Assembly: GCA_028690035.1 (NCBI GenBank)
Contig: JAQVCA010000003.1
Coordinates: 186,001 to 250,000, forward strand
DNA length: 64,000 bases
Reading direction: 5' to 3'
Origin: Comamonas sp.
Lineage (GTDB): Bacteria; Pseudomonadota; Gammaproteobacteria; Burkholderiales; Burkholderiaceae_C
Both the position numbers and the translations under genes were made by a program. Position 1 is the first letter of the stretch, and each line of letters opens with the position of its first letter. Positions 50,411 to 58,916 of the stretch are shown here, one piece after another. Below the pieces are notes generated by a model, which made no database searches, was not told the origin of the DNA, and worked only from the letters and a program-made list of their open reading frames with translations.

Positions 50411-51004
50411 ATGTCTGAAGCTGCCATCAACCTTTCGCACCATTTTCTGATTGCCATGCCGCAACTGGAGGATGCGTTCTTCACCCGCAGCGTGGTGTAT
50501 GTGTGTGAGCACAACGCCCGTGGTGCCCTTGGGCTGGTGATCAACAAACCCGGCAGCCTCACGCTGCAGGGCCTGCTGGAAAAAATCGATCTGCCACTGG
50601 GCCGGGCCGATCTGGCCACGCAGCCCGTGTTTCAGGGCGGGCCGGTGCAGCTCGATCGCGGCTTTGTGCTGCACGACCCGGTGGTGCTCGATGCCCCGCA
50701 CAGCGAAGAGGCGGTGTACGCCTCTACCCTCACCGTCCCGGGCGGGCTGGAGATGACCACCTCCAAAGACGTGCTCGAAGCCGTCGCCCATGGCGCAGGC
50801 CCCAAGCGCCTGCTGGTCAGCCTGGGCTACGCCTCCTGGGGCGAGGGGCAGTTGGAGTCCGAGCTGCGCGAAAACGCCTGGCTGACCGTGGCGGCCGATG
50901 CGCGCATTGTGTTCGATGTGCCGCCCGAAGAGCGCTACGCCGCCGCCCTGCAGCTGCTGGGCCTGCAAGCGTGGATGCTGCACACCGAGGCAGGCCACGC
51001 ATGA
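50411..51004 (+). CDS. YqgE/AlgH family protein
   Basis: Soluble 197-residue protein of the UPF0301 (YqgE/AlgH) family: NLSHHFLIAMPQLEDAFFTRSVVYVCEHNARGALGLVINKP at the N-terminus, VFQGGPVQLDRGFVLH, and LLVSLGYASWGEGQLESELRENAWLTV. AlgH was described as an alginate regulator in Pseudomonas, but the biochemical role is unsettled. The ATG at 50411 matches the family start. It overlaps ruvX by four bases and leads the conserved yqgE-ruvX-pyrR-pyrB cluster. Confidence 0.92.
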   Translation: MSEAAINLSHHFLIAMPQLEDAFFTRSVVYVCEHNARGALGLVINKPGSLTLQGLLEKIDLPLGRADLATQPVFQGGPVQLDRGFVLHDPVVLDAPHSEEAVYASTLTVPGGLEMTTSKDVLEAVAHGAGPKRLLVSLGYASWGEGQLESELRENAWLTVAADARIVFDVPPEERYAAALQLLGLQAWMLHTEAGHA

Positions 51005-51453
51005 GCGCCGCTGCACCTGCCACCCCTGGCGCTGCGCCCCTGCCCGTGGCGCCCCAGGTGCCCGCGCAGCAGCAACAGTTTCTGGCGCTGGACTTTGGCG
51101 CCAAGCGCACCGGCGTGGCCAGCGGCAACCGGCTGCTGGGCACGGCCAGCCCCTTGACCACCATCCGCGCCGAAGCGGCCCAGGCACGCCTGGACGCTGT
51201 GCAGAAACTGGTGGCCGAATGGCAGCCCGATGCCCTGGTCATTGGTGTGCCCTACCACCCCGATGGCGCCGCGCACGAAAACACCGCCCGCGCCCTGAAA
51301 TTTGGCCGCCAGCTGCGCGCGCGCCTGGCCTTGCCGGTGTACGAAGTCGATGAACGCTACACCACCACCGAAGCCCTCGCGCTGGGGGCCAAAGATGCCG
51401 ATGCGGCCGCCGCCTGCATCATCCTGGAGCAATTTTTAAGGAGTCTTGCATGA
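51001..51453 (+). CDS. ruvX: Holliday junction resolvase-like protein RuvX (YqgF)
   Basis: RNase H-fold nuclease of 150 residues implicated in pre-16S rRNA 5'-end processing. After an Ala/Pro-rich 25-residue extension come ALDFGAKRTGVASGN, VIGVPYHPDGAAHENTARALKFG and VYEVDERYTTTEA, holding the conserved acidic residues. It overlaps yqgE (ATGA) upstream and pyrR (ATGA) downstream. Confidence 0.93.
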   Translation: MSAAAPATPGAAPLPVAPQVPAQQQQFLALDFGAKRTGVASGNRLLGTASPLTTIRAEAAQARLDAVQKLVAEWQPDALVIGVPYHPDGAAHENTARALKFGRQLRARLALPVYEVDERYTTTEALALGAKDADAAAACIILEQFLRSLA

Positions 51454-51977
51454 GTGCCACCCCCACCGCCGCCCCCCTGGGCACCAGCCTGGTGCTGGAT
51501 GCCGAAGCCCTGTACCGCGAACTGTTGCGTGGCGTGCGCAGCCTCATGGGCCCCAACACCCAGCTGGCGGGTATCACCTCGGGTGGTGCCTGGCTGGTCG
51601 AGCGCCTGCACCACGATCTGGGCCTGAGCGCACCCGTGAGCGTGCTCTCCTCGGCCTTGCACCGCGACGATTTTGCCCAGCGCGGCATGGCCAGCAGCGC
51701 GCAAACGCAGCTGCACTTTGATGTCAACGGCGCCGATGTGCTGGTGCTGGACGATGTGCTCTACACCGGCCGCACCGTGCGCGCCGTGATCAACGAGCTG
51801 TACGACTACGGGCGCCCCGGTTGTGTGCGCCTGGCCGTTTTGGTCGATCGCGGCGGGCGCCAACTGCCCTACGCGGCCGACTTTGCTGCCGCCCGCGTGG
51901 CCCTGCCCGCCAGCCAAGTGCTGGCGCTGGCGCGCGCGCAGGACGGCAGCTTTCACTTTGCCGTCAAACAAGCGTAA
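51450..51977 (+). CDS. pyrR: PyrR-type uracil phosphoribosyltransferase / pyrimidine operon regulator
   Basis: Phosphoribosyltransferase fold protein of 175 residues with ITSGGAWLVERL near 48-58 and the PRPP motif VLVLDDVLYTGRTVR (about 98-112), LVDRGGRQLPYAADF following. In Gram-positives PyrR binds pyr mRNA to attenuate transcription. Here it overlaps ruvX and only 27 bp separate it from pyrB, without room for an anti-terminator leader, so an enzymatic or other regulatory role is more likely. Confidence 0.9.
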   Translation: MSATPTAAPLGTSLVLDAEALYRELLRGVRSLMGPNTQLAGITSGGAWLVERLHHDLGLSAPVSVLSSALHRDDFAQRGMASSAQTQLHFDVNGADVLVLDDVLYTGRTVRAVINELYDYGRPGCVRLAVLVDRGGRQLPYAADFAAARVALPASQVLALARAQDGSFHFAVKQA

Positions 51978-52004
51978 ACAAGTCAACACAAAAAAGGTGC
52001 GACC

Positions 52005-52967
52005 GTGCTGGACAAGCGCAACCCCCAACTCAATACCCACGGCGAGCTGATTCACCTGCTCTCCACCGAAGGACTGTCGCGCGACATCCTGACCCACATT
52101 CTGGACACCGCCAGCAACTTCGTCAGCGTCAACGACCGCGAGGTCAAGAAGCTGCCCCTGCTGCGTGGCAAGAGCGTGTTCAACCTGTTCTTTGAGAACA
52201 GCACGCGCACGCGCACCACGTTCGACATCGCCGCCAAGCGCCTGTCGGCCGACGTGTTCACGCTGGACATTGGCCGCAGCTCCACCGCCAAGGGCGAGAC
52301 GCTGCTGGACACCATCGACAACCTCTCGGCCATGGCCGCCGACATCTTTGTCGTGCGCCACAGCGAGTCGGGCGCGCCCTACCTGATTGCCAAGCATGTG
52401 GCCCCGCACGTACACGTGGTCAATGCCGGAGACGGTCGCCACGCCCACCCCACGCAGGGCCTGCTCGATGCTTACACCATCCGCCACTACAAAAAAGACT
52501 TCACGCAGCTGCGCGTGGCCATCGTGGGCGACGTGTTGCACTCGCGTGTGGCGCGCTCGGACATCCACGCCCTGCTGGGCCTGGGCTGCCCCGAAGTGCG
52601 CGTGGTCGGCCCGCGCACGCTGGTGCCTGCCGATCTGGCGCACATGGGCGTGCGCGTCTTCCACAACCTGGAAGAAGGCATCAAGGACTGCGACGTCATC
52701 ATCATGCTGCGCCTGCAAAACGAGCGCATGAGCGGCGCGCTGCTGCCTTCCAGCCAGGAGTATTTCAAGAGCTTTGGCCTGACCGAGGAGCGCCTGCAAC
52801 TGGCCAAGCCCGATGCCATCGTCATGCACCCCGGCCCCATCAACCGGGGCGTGGAGATCGAATCGGCTGTGGCCGATGGCCCGCAGTCGGTGATCCTGTC
52901 GCAGGTGACGTTTGGCATTGCCGTGCGCATGGCGGTCATGTCCATCGTGGCGGGCAACGAGGCGTAA
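52005..52967 (+). CDS. pyrB: Aspartate carbamoyltransferase catalytic subunit
   Basis: First committed pyrimidine enzyme: carbamoyl phosphate plus aspartate to carbamoyl-aspartate. The 320-residue protein has [19 protein letters not shown] (carbamoyl phosphate loop, about 66-84), [36 protein letters not shown] and [11 protein letters not shown]. It starts at GTG 52005 with AAAAAGG upstream. There is no pyrI regulatory subunit; instead pyrC' follows, as in Pseudomonas-type ATCase complexes. Three 7-bp GGCGTAA units span the stop. Confidence 0.96.
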   Translation: MLDKRNPQLNTHGELIHLLSTEGLSRDILTHILDTASNFVSVNDREVKKLPLLRGKSVFNLFFENSTRTRTTFDIAAKRLSADVFTLDIGRSSTAKGETLLDTIDNLSAMAADIFVVRHSESGAPYLIAKHVAPHVHVVNAGDGRHAHPTQGLLDAYTIRHYKKDFTQLRVAIVGDVLHSRVARSDIHALLGLGCPEVRVVGPRTLVPADLAHMGVRVFHNLEEGIKDCDVIIMLRLQNERMSGALLPSSQEYFKSFGLTEERLQLAKPDAIVMHPGPINRGVEIESAVADGPQSVILSQVTFGIAVRMAVMSIVAGNEA

Positions 52968-52983
52968 GGCGTAAGGCGTAAGG
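52961..52983 (+). repeat. Triple GGCGTAA repeat at the pyrB stop
   Basis: Three 7-bp units place TAA in all three forward frames at 52965, 52972 and 52979. Confidence 0.9.
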
Positions 52984-53029
52984 CCCCAGTCCCCCGCACG
53001 CCCAGAACGTCGGTAAATATCAATCTTTA

Positions 53030-53074
53030 TAGCTGCAAGCGCTTGCTAGATAAGGGTTTGCGGTCGATTTGACC
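53030..53074. repeat. Palindromic repeat copy 14 (half unit, before pyrC')
   Basis: TAGCTGCAAGCGCTTGCTAG, ATAAGGGTTTGCGGTC, in the 122-bp pyrB-pyrC' gap. Confidence 0.8.
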
Positions 53075-53089
53075 CCTAATTTGTCTACC

Positions 53090-54385
53090 ATGAACATTCT
53101 TCTACGCCAAGGCCGGGTGATCGATCCGGCATCGGGTCTTGACCAAGTGTGCGATGTCGCCATCGCTGCGGGCAAAGTGCTGGCCATCGGCCAAGCCCCC
53201 AGCGACTTTGTGCCCGATCACACCATCGACGCCAGCGGCTGCTGGGTGCTGCCCGGGCTGGTGGATTTGGCCGTGCGCCTGCGCGAGCCGGGCCACGAGC
53301 ACGAAGGCATGCTGCAAACCGAAATGCAGGCCGCTGTGGCCGGTGGCGTCACCAGCCTGGTCTGCCCGCCCGACACCGACCCCGTGCTCGACGAGCAAGG
53401 CCTGGTGGAAATGCTCAAGTTCCGCTCCAAAAAGCTGCGCAAAGCGCGCCTGTTCCCCATGGGCGCGCTCACCGTCGGCCTCAAAGGCGAAGTGCTCACC
53501 GAAATGGCCGAGCTGACCGAATCGGGCTGCGTCGCCTTTGGTCAGGCCGATGTGCCTATGGGCAGCACCCAGGCCCTGCAACGCGCCCTGAGCTACGCCA
53601 ACACCTTTGGCTATGCCGTGTGGCTGCGCCCGCAGGACAAAGACCTGGGCAAAGGCGTGGCCGCCAGCGGCGCTTTGGCCACGCGCATGGGCCTGACCGG
53701 CGTGCCTGTGGCCGCTGAAACCATTGCGCTGCACACCATTTTTGAATTGATCCGTGGCTCGCAGACGCGCGTTCACCTGTGCCGCCTCTCCAGCGCTGCC
53801 GGTGTCGAGTTGCTGCGTCAGGCCAAGGCGCAGGGCTTGAACGTGACGGCCGATGTGTCTATCCACTCGCTGCTCTTGACCGAAGACGACATCGGCTTCT
53901 TCGACAGCAGTGCGCGCCTGATTCCGCCCCTGCGCCAAAAGCGCGACCGCGATGCCCTGTCGGCCGCGCTGGCCGATGGCACCATCGACGCGCTGGTCTC
54001 GGACCACACCCCGGTGGAAGAAGACGCCAAGGTCAAGCCCTTTGCCGAGGCCGAAGCCGGTGCCAGCGCCGTGGAGCTGCTGCTGTCGGCCGCCATCCAC
54101 TGGAGCCAGACCGAGAACGTGCCCCTGATGCGCGCGCTGCAAGTCGTGACCAGTGCCCCGGTCGGCGTGCTGGGCACGGCACTGGGCCAGCAGCAAACCC
54201 AGATTGGCTGCCTGAGCGTGGGCAGCCTGGCCGACCTGTGCGTGGTCGATCCGCAGCAAAGCTGGCGGGTGGAACCCGCTGCCCTGCACAGCCAGGCCAA
54301 GAGCACCCCGTTTGCTGGCAGCACCCTGCCCGCGCGCGTGCGCCACACCGTGGTCGATGGCAAGCTGGTGTTCAGCCGCAGTTGA
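53090..54385 (+). CDS. pyrC': Dihydroorotase-like protein PyrC' (probably non-catalytic)
   Basis: Amidohydrolase-fold protein of about 431 residues following pyrB. It keeps the overall DHOase plan (RQGRVIDPASGLDQVCDVAIAAGKV, PGLVDLAVRLREPGHEHEG, SDHTPVEEDAK, ALQVVTSAPVGVLG). However, the usual metal-binding HxH before LREPG reads AVR, and SDHTPVE replaces the typical DHAPH. Such PyrC' (PyrX) proteins are inactive and stabilise the PyrB dodecamer in Pseudomonas. The ATG at 53090 is chosen by alignment to the family start; a TTG at 53069 is possible. An active dihydroorotase should be encoded elsewhere. Confidence 0.85.
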   Translation: MNILLRQGRVIDPASGLDQVCDVAIAAGKVLAIGQAPSDFVPDHTIDASGCWVLPGLVDLAVRLREPGHEHEGMLQTEMQAAVAGGVTSLVCPPDTDPVLDEQGLVEMLKFRSKKLRKARLFPMGALTVGLKGEVLTEMAELTESGCVAFGQADVPMGSTQALQRALSYANTFGYAVWLRPQDKDLGKGVAASGALATRMGLTGVPVAAETIALHTIFELIRGSQTRVHLCRLSSAAGVELLRQAKAQGLNVTADVSIHSLLLTEDDIGFFDSSARLIPPLRQKRDRDALSAALADGTIDALVSDHTPVEEDAKVKPFAEAEAGASAVELLLSAAIHWSQTENVPLMRALQVVTSAPVGVLGTALGQQQTQIGCLSVGSLADLCVVDPQQSWRVEPAALHSQAKSTPFAGSTLPARVRHTVVDGKLVFSRS

Positions 54386-54795
54386 TGCGCTGCGCCTGCC
54401 TGCGTTCCAACTGGCTGCTGCTGGCCGCGGCTCTGCTGGGCTGCACCGGCGTGGCCATGGCCGCCTACACCAGCCACGGCTTGGGCTTTATTGCCGATCC
54501 TGGCGTGCGCGAAGCCACCCGAGCCAGCATGCAGCAAGCCGTGCAGCAGCAACTGCTGCATGCGCCGGTGCTGCTGGCCTTGGGCGTGTGGGCACGTCTG
54601 GGCGGTCTGTGCAACCGCTGGCTGCATGTTGCCGGGGCGCTGATCGCTCTGGGCGTGCTGCTGTTCAGTGGCTTGATTTACCTGCGCGCCCTCACCGGCA
54701 TCGAAGCGCTGCGCCCCCTGGTGCCCTGGGGCGGCACCAGCCTGATGCTGGGCTGGCTGGCCATCGGCGTGGCCGCACTGCGCAGCAGGCAGTAA
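54385..54795 (+). CDS. DUF423 small membrane protein
   Basis: A 136-residue protein with four hydrophobic segments (about 9-30, 52-70, 75-97, 108-130), fitting the YgdD/DUF423 family (AAYTSHGLGF; QQAVQQQLLHAPVLLALGVWARL; LFSGLIYLRALTG; PWGGTSLMLGWLAI). Its ATG overlaps the pyrC' stop (TGATG), so it is translated from the pyr transcript. Function unknown. Confidence 0.8.
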   Translation: MRCACLRSNWLLLAAALLGCTGVAMAAYTSHGLGFIADPGVREATRASMQQAVQQQLLHAPVLLALGVWARLGGLCNRWLHVAGALIALGVLLFSGLIYLRALTGIEALRPLVPWGGTSLMLGWLAIGVAALRSRQ

Positions 54796-54825
54796 AAAAG
54801 CCGCCCTGCAGTGGCTGCGGGCGGC
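54794..54825 (-). terminator. Terminator for the minus-strand 117-residue protein gene
   Basis: GCCGCCC/GGGCGGC stem (54800-54806, 54819-54825) followed by six T on the minus strand. Confidence 0.8.
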
Positions 54826-54864
54826 TGGTGCTACGGGGTTGCTGGGCGCGATACGGGTGGGGGC

Positions 54865-55218
54865 TTACAGCACCAAGCCGATCAGGTCGCTTTCCACGCC
54901 CACGCCGTTCTCCAGGGTAGCGCGCACGACAAAGCCCTCATCCAGCGCCACCAGCTGGGCGCTTTCCACGTTGTAGCCTTCATGAACCTGCTCGCCCTTG
55001 AAGGTAAAGTAGCCGCGCACGGGCAGCTCGGCAGCGCATTCCATATCGATGTCGGCGTGTTGCTCGGTCAGCCACTGGCGTGCCGATTGCAGCGTTGCGG
55101 CCACGGGCAGGCAATGCGCAGGCACATCGATGTGTGCCGTGCGGGCGATGCTCTCGTCGCTCAGGCCCTCAAATTCGCCGATGGTGAAAAACTCAACTTC
55201 AAAGCTTTGTTGGCTCAT
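54865..55218 (-). CDS. Conserved-looking hypothetical protein (117 residues)
   Basis: A small acidic soluble protein without signal or membrane segments. It begins MSQQSFEVEFFTIGEFEGLSDE and contains alternating hydrophobic residues suggesting a beta-rich fold. One Cys lies at MECAAELPVRGYF and one at PAHCLPVA. I do not recognise the family. It is monocistronic: a terminator follows and the divergent ArsC-like gene starts 137 bp upstream. The ATG at 55218 is the first that gives an all-soluble protein; a longer frame to 55335 covers the intergenic part. Confidence 0.65.
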   Translation of the reverse strand: MSQQSFEVEFFTIGEFEGLSDESIARTAHIDVPAHCLPVAATLQSARQWLTEQHADIDMECAAELPVRGYFTFKGEQVHEGYNVESAQLVALDEGFVVRATLENGVGVESDLIGLVL

Positions 55219-55340
55219 GGTGGTGTCTAAGATTGCTGTGGTTGCTATGAAAAAAAGGGCATTGTGCCTGCTTGCACAGGCGTTTCCAGCACCCTTAGGG
55301 GCGCTGGCAGGCGGTAGGTTCCAGCACCGGGCCAATTTCT

Positions 55341-55346
55341 TACACT
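55341..55346 (+). promoter_or_regulatory. TACACT -10 hexamer 8 bp before the arsC-like ATG
   Basis: TANNNT hexamer with no room for a ribosome site; predicts a leaderless mRNA. Confidence 0.45.
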
Positions 55347-55354
55347 AGCGCGCC

Positions 55355-55711
55355 ATGACTACCAGCAACATCACCATCTTTCACAACGCCCGCTGCAGCA
55401 ATTCGCGCGGCGCCCTGCAACTGCTGCGCGAGCGCGGCATAGAACCCAACATCGTCAACTACCTGGAAACACCGCTCACCGCCCCCGAGCTGGCCGAGCT
55501 GGTGGCCCACATCGGCCAGCCTGTGCGCAGCCTGCTGCGCAGCAAAGAGCCGCAGTACCAGCAGTTCCACCTGGACAACCCGGCGCTCACCGATGCCGAC
55601 ATCTTCAGCATCGTGGCCGCGCACCCGCAGCTGCTCAACCGCCCCATCGTCGTCACCCCCCAGGGCGCTGCGTTGTGCCGCCCACCAGAAAAAGTTCTCG
55701 AATTGCTCTGA
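55355..55711 (+). CDS. arsC: ArsC-family glutaredoxin-dependent arsenate reductase-like protein
   Basis: Thioredoxin-fold protein of 118 residues. The catalytic Cys lies in HNARCSNSRGAL (about 10-21), and the three Arg that bind arsenate are in SLLRSKE (about 60), LLNRPIV (about 94) and ALCRPPE (about 107), so arsenate reduction is plausible. No arsR, acr3 or arsB gene is nearby, and many chromosomal ArsC/YfgD-like proteins have other redox roles. Short spacing from the -10 element suggests leaderless expression. Confidence 0.88.
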   Translation: MTTSNITIFHNARCSNSRGALQLLRERGIEPNIVNYLETPLTAPELAELVAHIGQPVRSLLRSKEPQYQQFHLDNPALTDADIFSIVAAHPQLLNRPIVVTPQGAALCRPPEKVLELL

Positions 55712-55792
55712 ACGCCCCCAAGTACGGGCCAGCCGCACGGCAGGCACCGCTTTGGATGCCCGCACGCGCCCCATCTTCACCAAGGAGCCTCT

Positions 55793-56794
55793 ATGACCCC
55801 CGACGAAATTCGCGCCACCCTGACCCTGTGCCTGATGGCCTCGTTCGCCGATGGCGAAAAACACGACCGCGAGCGCGAGCAAATCCGCCAAGTGGCCGAA
55901 GGCCTGGCGGGCGATCAAGCCATCAACCTGCCCGGCCTGTACCAAGACGTGCTGCTGCGCCGCGTGGCCCTGGCCGATGTGCTGGCACGCCTGAGCAACC
56001 CCGAAGCACGCCAACTGGCCTACGAGATGATCGTCTGCGTGTGCGACGCCGACGGCCACACCAGCCCCAAGGAAGACGCCTTCCTGGCCCAGGTGCGCCA
56101 AGCCTGGGGCATGGGTGGCGGCAGCTTTGAGCAACAGGCCCAAGCCGTGGCCGACGCACCCCTGCAATCGCCCCTGCCCGAAGCCAGCCTACCCCCAGGG
56201 CTGGCCGTGCCCCACCCCGCCGCCGTGGATCCACTGACCAGCCAGGGCGCTGCCGCCCAACGCCGCCCCAGCACCCTGTCGCGCACCGAGATGGACAGCA
56301 AAATCCTCAAAGCCTCGATCCTCAACGGCGCCATCGAGCTGCTGCCAGAAAACCTCTCCACCCTGGCCATCATCCCGCTACAAATGCGCTTGGTGTACCA
56401 GATTGGCCAAAGCTACGGCTACGACCTCGACCGTGGCCACATCAAAGACTTTCTGGCCGCGCTGGGCGTGGGCCTGACCTCGCAGTACCTGGAAGAGGCC
56501 GGGCGCAAGCTGCTCAGCGGCCTGCTGGGCAAGAAAGGCAAGGGCTTGCTGGGTGGCCTGGGCCGCCAAGCGGTCAGCAGCGGCATGAGCTTTGCCAGCA
56601 CCTACGCCCTGGGGCATGTGGCCAACCAGTACTACGCGGGCGGGCGCCAACTGTCCACGGCCATGATCAAGAACGCCTACGAGCACGTCATGCAAGACGG
56701 GCGTCAGCTGCAAGAGCGCTACATGCCGCAAATCCAAGAAACTGCGCGTGGGCTGAATACGGCCAAGATTTTGTCGATGGTGCGCGGGGGATAA
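55793..56794 (+). CDS. TerB / DUF697 domain protein
   Basis: A 333-residue protein. The N-terminal ~120 residues have the all-helical TerB tellurite-resistance fold, with paired acidic positions SFADGEKHDRERE and VCDADGHTSPKE that bind metal in relatives. A Pro/Ala linker (about 121-165) leads to a YcjF/DUF697-like C-terminal region (about 175-300: LLPENLSTLAIIPLQMRLVYQIGQSYGYDL..KDFLAALGVGLTSQYLE) with glycine-rich amphipathic helices that may touch membranes. Tellurite resistance itself should not be assumed. Confidence 0.75.
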   Translation: MTPDEIRATLTLCLMASFADGEKHDREREQIRQVAEGLAGDQAINLPGLYQDVLLRRVALADVLARLSNPEARQLAYEMIVCVCDADGHTSPKEDAFLAQVRQAWGMGGGSFEQQAQAVADAPLQSPLPEASLPPGLAVPHPAAVDPLTSQGAAAQRRPSTLSRTEMDSKILKASILNGAIELLPENLSTLAIIPLQMRLVYQIGQSYGYDLDRGHIKDFLAALGVGLTSQYLEEAGRKLLSGLLGKKGKGLLGGLGRQAVSSGMSFASTYALGHVANQYYAGGRQLSTAMIKNAYEHVMQDGRQLQERYMPQIQETARGLNTAKILSMVRGG

Positions 56795-56891
56795 GTTGTT
56801 CCTCGGGTGGGCGGGGAGCGCCCGATCGCGGGGCACCCTAGCACCATGGCTACACTCGCGAGCTTTTGACTTGGATTAAGGCCTGCTCGCC

Positions 56892-57773
56892 GTGTTGCTC
56901 ACCCTTCTGAACATCATCATTCCCGTTTTTGCCGTGGCTGGGGCGGGGTACTGGTTTGCCCACCGCTTGCCGCAGGGCGGGGATATGGGCTTTATCAACG
57001 GCGCCAATGTGCAGCTGTTTTGCCCGGCGCTGATTTTTTCGGCCATGGTGATGCACCCGCTCAACCTGGACAGCAGCTGGCAGCTGGTGGTGGCTGGCAT
57101 TGCCATCGTGCTGCTGCCTGGTTTGCTGTTGTGGCCGCTGGCGCGGCGCAGTGGCATGCAGGGGCCGGCGTTTTTGATGACGGCCATGTTTCGCAACACC
57201 GGCAATATGGGCATCCCGCTGATGATGCTGGCCTATGGCCGCGAACTGCTGGGCGACATCATCGTGCTGTTTGTGCTGGCCAATACCTTGCATTTTTCAG
57301 TAGGGCTGTGGCTGATCAGCCGCAGCCGGGGCAGTTTGGCCTGGCTGAAAAGCCCCAACATCTGGGCCGCTGTGCTGGGGCTGTTGCTGGCCCCGCACCG
57401 TGAGCACATCCCCGGCTTTATCTTGACCACGGCAGAGATGCTGGCCCAAGTCAGCATCCCGCTGATGCTGTTTGGCCTGGGCGTGCGCATGGCACAAAGC
57501 AACATTTCTGGCGTGGCCCTGGCCCTGCGCATCAACCTGATGTACTTGGCGGCGGGGCTGGCGGCGGCGGCGCTCACCATCTGGGCGCTGGGCCTGCAAG
57601 GCGACTGGGCGCGCATGCTGTGGCTGTATGCCGCGCTGCCACCGGCGGTGCTCAATTACCTGCTCAGCGAGCAGTACCGCGCCGACAGCCACACCGTGGC
57701 CAATGTGGTGCTGCTGGGCAATTTGCTGGCGGTGGTGGTGATGCCGGTGGTGGTGTTTTTGACGCTGCTCTAG
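56892..57773 (+). CDS. AEC-family transporter
   Basis: Auxin-efflux-carrier-like membrane protein of 293 residues with about ten hydrophobic helices. The family-typical helix break NTGNMGIPLMMLAYG is near residue 97-111, and the C-terminal half repeats the pattern (VSIPLMLFGLGVRM; LPPAVLNYLLSEQY). It starts at GTG 56892; a TACACT -10-like element lies near 56852 and AAGG precedes the start. Exports small carboxylates in some relatives; substrate unknown here. Confidence 0.85.
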   Translation: MLLTLLNIIIPVFAVAGAGYWFAHRLPQGGDMGFINGANVQLFCPALIFSAMVMHPLNLDSSWQLVVAGIAIVLLPGLLLWPLARRSGMQGPAFLMTAMFRNTGNMGIPLMMLAYGRELLGDIIVLFVLANTLHFSVGLWLISRSRGSLAWLKSPNIWAAVLGLLLAPHREHIPGFILTTAEMLAQVSIPLMLFGLGVRMAQSNISGVALALRINLMYLAAGLAAAALTIWALGLQGDWARMLWLYAALPPAVLNYLLSEQYRADSHTVANVVLLGNLLAVVVMPVVVFLTLL

Positions 57774-57785
57774 CGCTCTGTTAAA

Positions 57786-57873
57786 GAGAGCTACTGGCGC
57801 TTGCTGCTGCTGGGTTTTGGGGTGTTTGGCCTTGGAAACCTTGTGGTGGCTGGCGGTGGTAGCTCTTTTTTTT
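57786..57873. repeat. Palindromic repeat copy 15 (after AEC transporter gene)
   Basis: GAGAGCTACTGGCGCTTGC / GGCTGGCGGTGGTAGCTC followed by eight T; probable terminator of the transporter gene. Confidence 0.8.
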
Positions 57874-57998
57874 GCTGTGCCCGATCACGGGGCGGGAGTC
57901 GGGTTTCGACCCGACAGCCGAGTTTTTATTTGGAGGCACGCCAGTGCTGCGGCTGGCGTGGGGTGGCAAAACTCCAAGCAATTCATTTGGTTGTATTT

Positions 57999-58715
57999 TT
58001 AGAATTGAAATTCCTCAGGCCACAAAAAATAAGGCCCAAACTTTGACTTCGCCACAAATTCAATCCCAACCTGCTTGGCCGCAGGCGTGAGGTAATGGCG
58101 TCCGTTTTCTGCTGTCAGCAATTGCACCTCTACGGCTTTGGCCAGCCATTCGGCGGTTTTCATGCCGTGCTTTTGGGCAAGCTTGGAGGTGGATAGTTTT
58201 TTCGGGCCGCTGCCGTTGGCAGCTTCGGCTTCGGCCTCATCGCTGGTGGTTTCGGCTTCAGGCGTTTGCACGCGCTCCATGCTGATGCGTACTTCGTCGC
58301 TGATGCGGATGATGCGTTGCGCTTCTTCGTAGGTGTCTTTGTAGAGTTCGGCATCGTCCTCGCGGCGGATCAGGATGCCCATTTCGTTGTTGTTGATCTG
58401 GCTGAACTCGTACAGGTTCAGGCTGGTGACGATGGCGTTTTCTTCGTTCAGGTAGCACTTGGCGTGCAGGTTTTTGCAAAAGCTGGTGCGGATATAGCTT
58501 TGCGACTTGAGCCATTCAATCTCTTGCGGCTGCAACTCGCTTTTGCCATAGACGATGCGCACGTCAATCTTGAGCCGGTTTTTGTCCTCCAGCAGTTCTT
58601 TGATGCGGTCGTTGAGCTTGAGGAAGGGGCTAATCAGTATCAGCCGGTCTTGGGCGCTTTTAATCAATTCTTCTAGGAAGTAATTGGTTGCCGAGGTGTT
58701 GAGAAACTTGGCCAT
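57999..58715 (-). CDS. Single-HKD phospholipase-D-like nuclease with C-terminal winged-helix-like domain
   Basis: Protein of 238 residues. Residues about 1-155 fit a PLD-like domain with one HKD-type motif, LHAKCYLNEENAIVTSLNLYEFS (about 103-125): catalytic His and Lys are present, with the trailing Ser/Asn; such proteins dimerise to build the active site and are often nucleases (Nuc/BfiL type). A Glu/Ala linker follows, then a helical DNA-binding-like module ending KSKFGPYFLWPEEFQF. The gene is more A/T-rich than its surroundings, stands alone, and may be horizontally acquired. The ATG at 58715 opens the conserved part; an RBS is not evident. Confidence 0.72.
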   Translation of the reverse strand: MAKFLNTSATNYFLEELIKSAQDRLILISPFLKLNDRIKELLEDKNRLKIDVRIVYGKSELQPQEIEWLKSQSYIRTSFCKNLHAKCYLNEENAIVTSLNLYEFSQINNNEMGILIRREDDAELYKDTYEEAQRIIRISDEVRISMERVQTPEAETTSDEAEAEAANGSGPKKLSTSKLAQKHGMKTAEWLAKAVEVQLLTAENGRHYLTPAAKQVGIEFVAKSKFGPYFLWPEEFQF

Positions 58716-58887
58716 AAGGACTGGGTGTTTTGAAAAAAATTTTCCGACCACCGAGTCTAGAAAGCAAAGCCCAGCTTGCGAAGTCTGCTGTTGTTTTTGA
58801 CCGCTTTTTGGGGTGAATCGCTTGCCATTTGTGTGAAATGTATCTACCAGCAATGCCTTGATAAAAAATTGGCTGTAAAGGTAGATG

Positions 58888-58916
58888 GAGCAAGCGTGGA
58901 TAGCTATAAATTTTTA
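58888..58916. repeat. Palindromic repeat copy 16 (degenerate half unit)
   Basis: GAGCAAGCGTGGATAGCTAT, then AAATTTTTA. It matches the outer part of a right arm only, so this call is weak. Confidence 0.4.

Noticed and set aside
55793-56794. TerB-like gene considered as a tellurite-resistance locus
   Set aside because: None of the other ter genes is present; the domain alone does not support that function.
57898-57915. T-arm-like hairpin GTCGGGT..ACCCGAC considered as a tRNA fragment
   Set aside because: No acceptor, D or anticodon arms fit around it.
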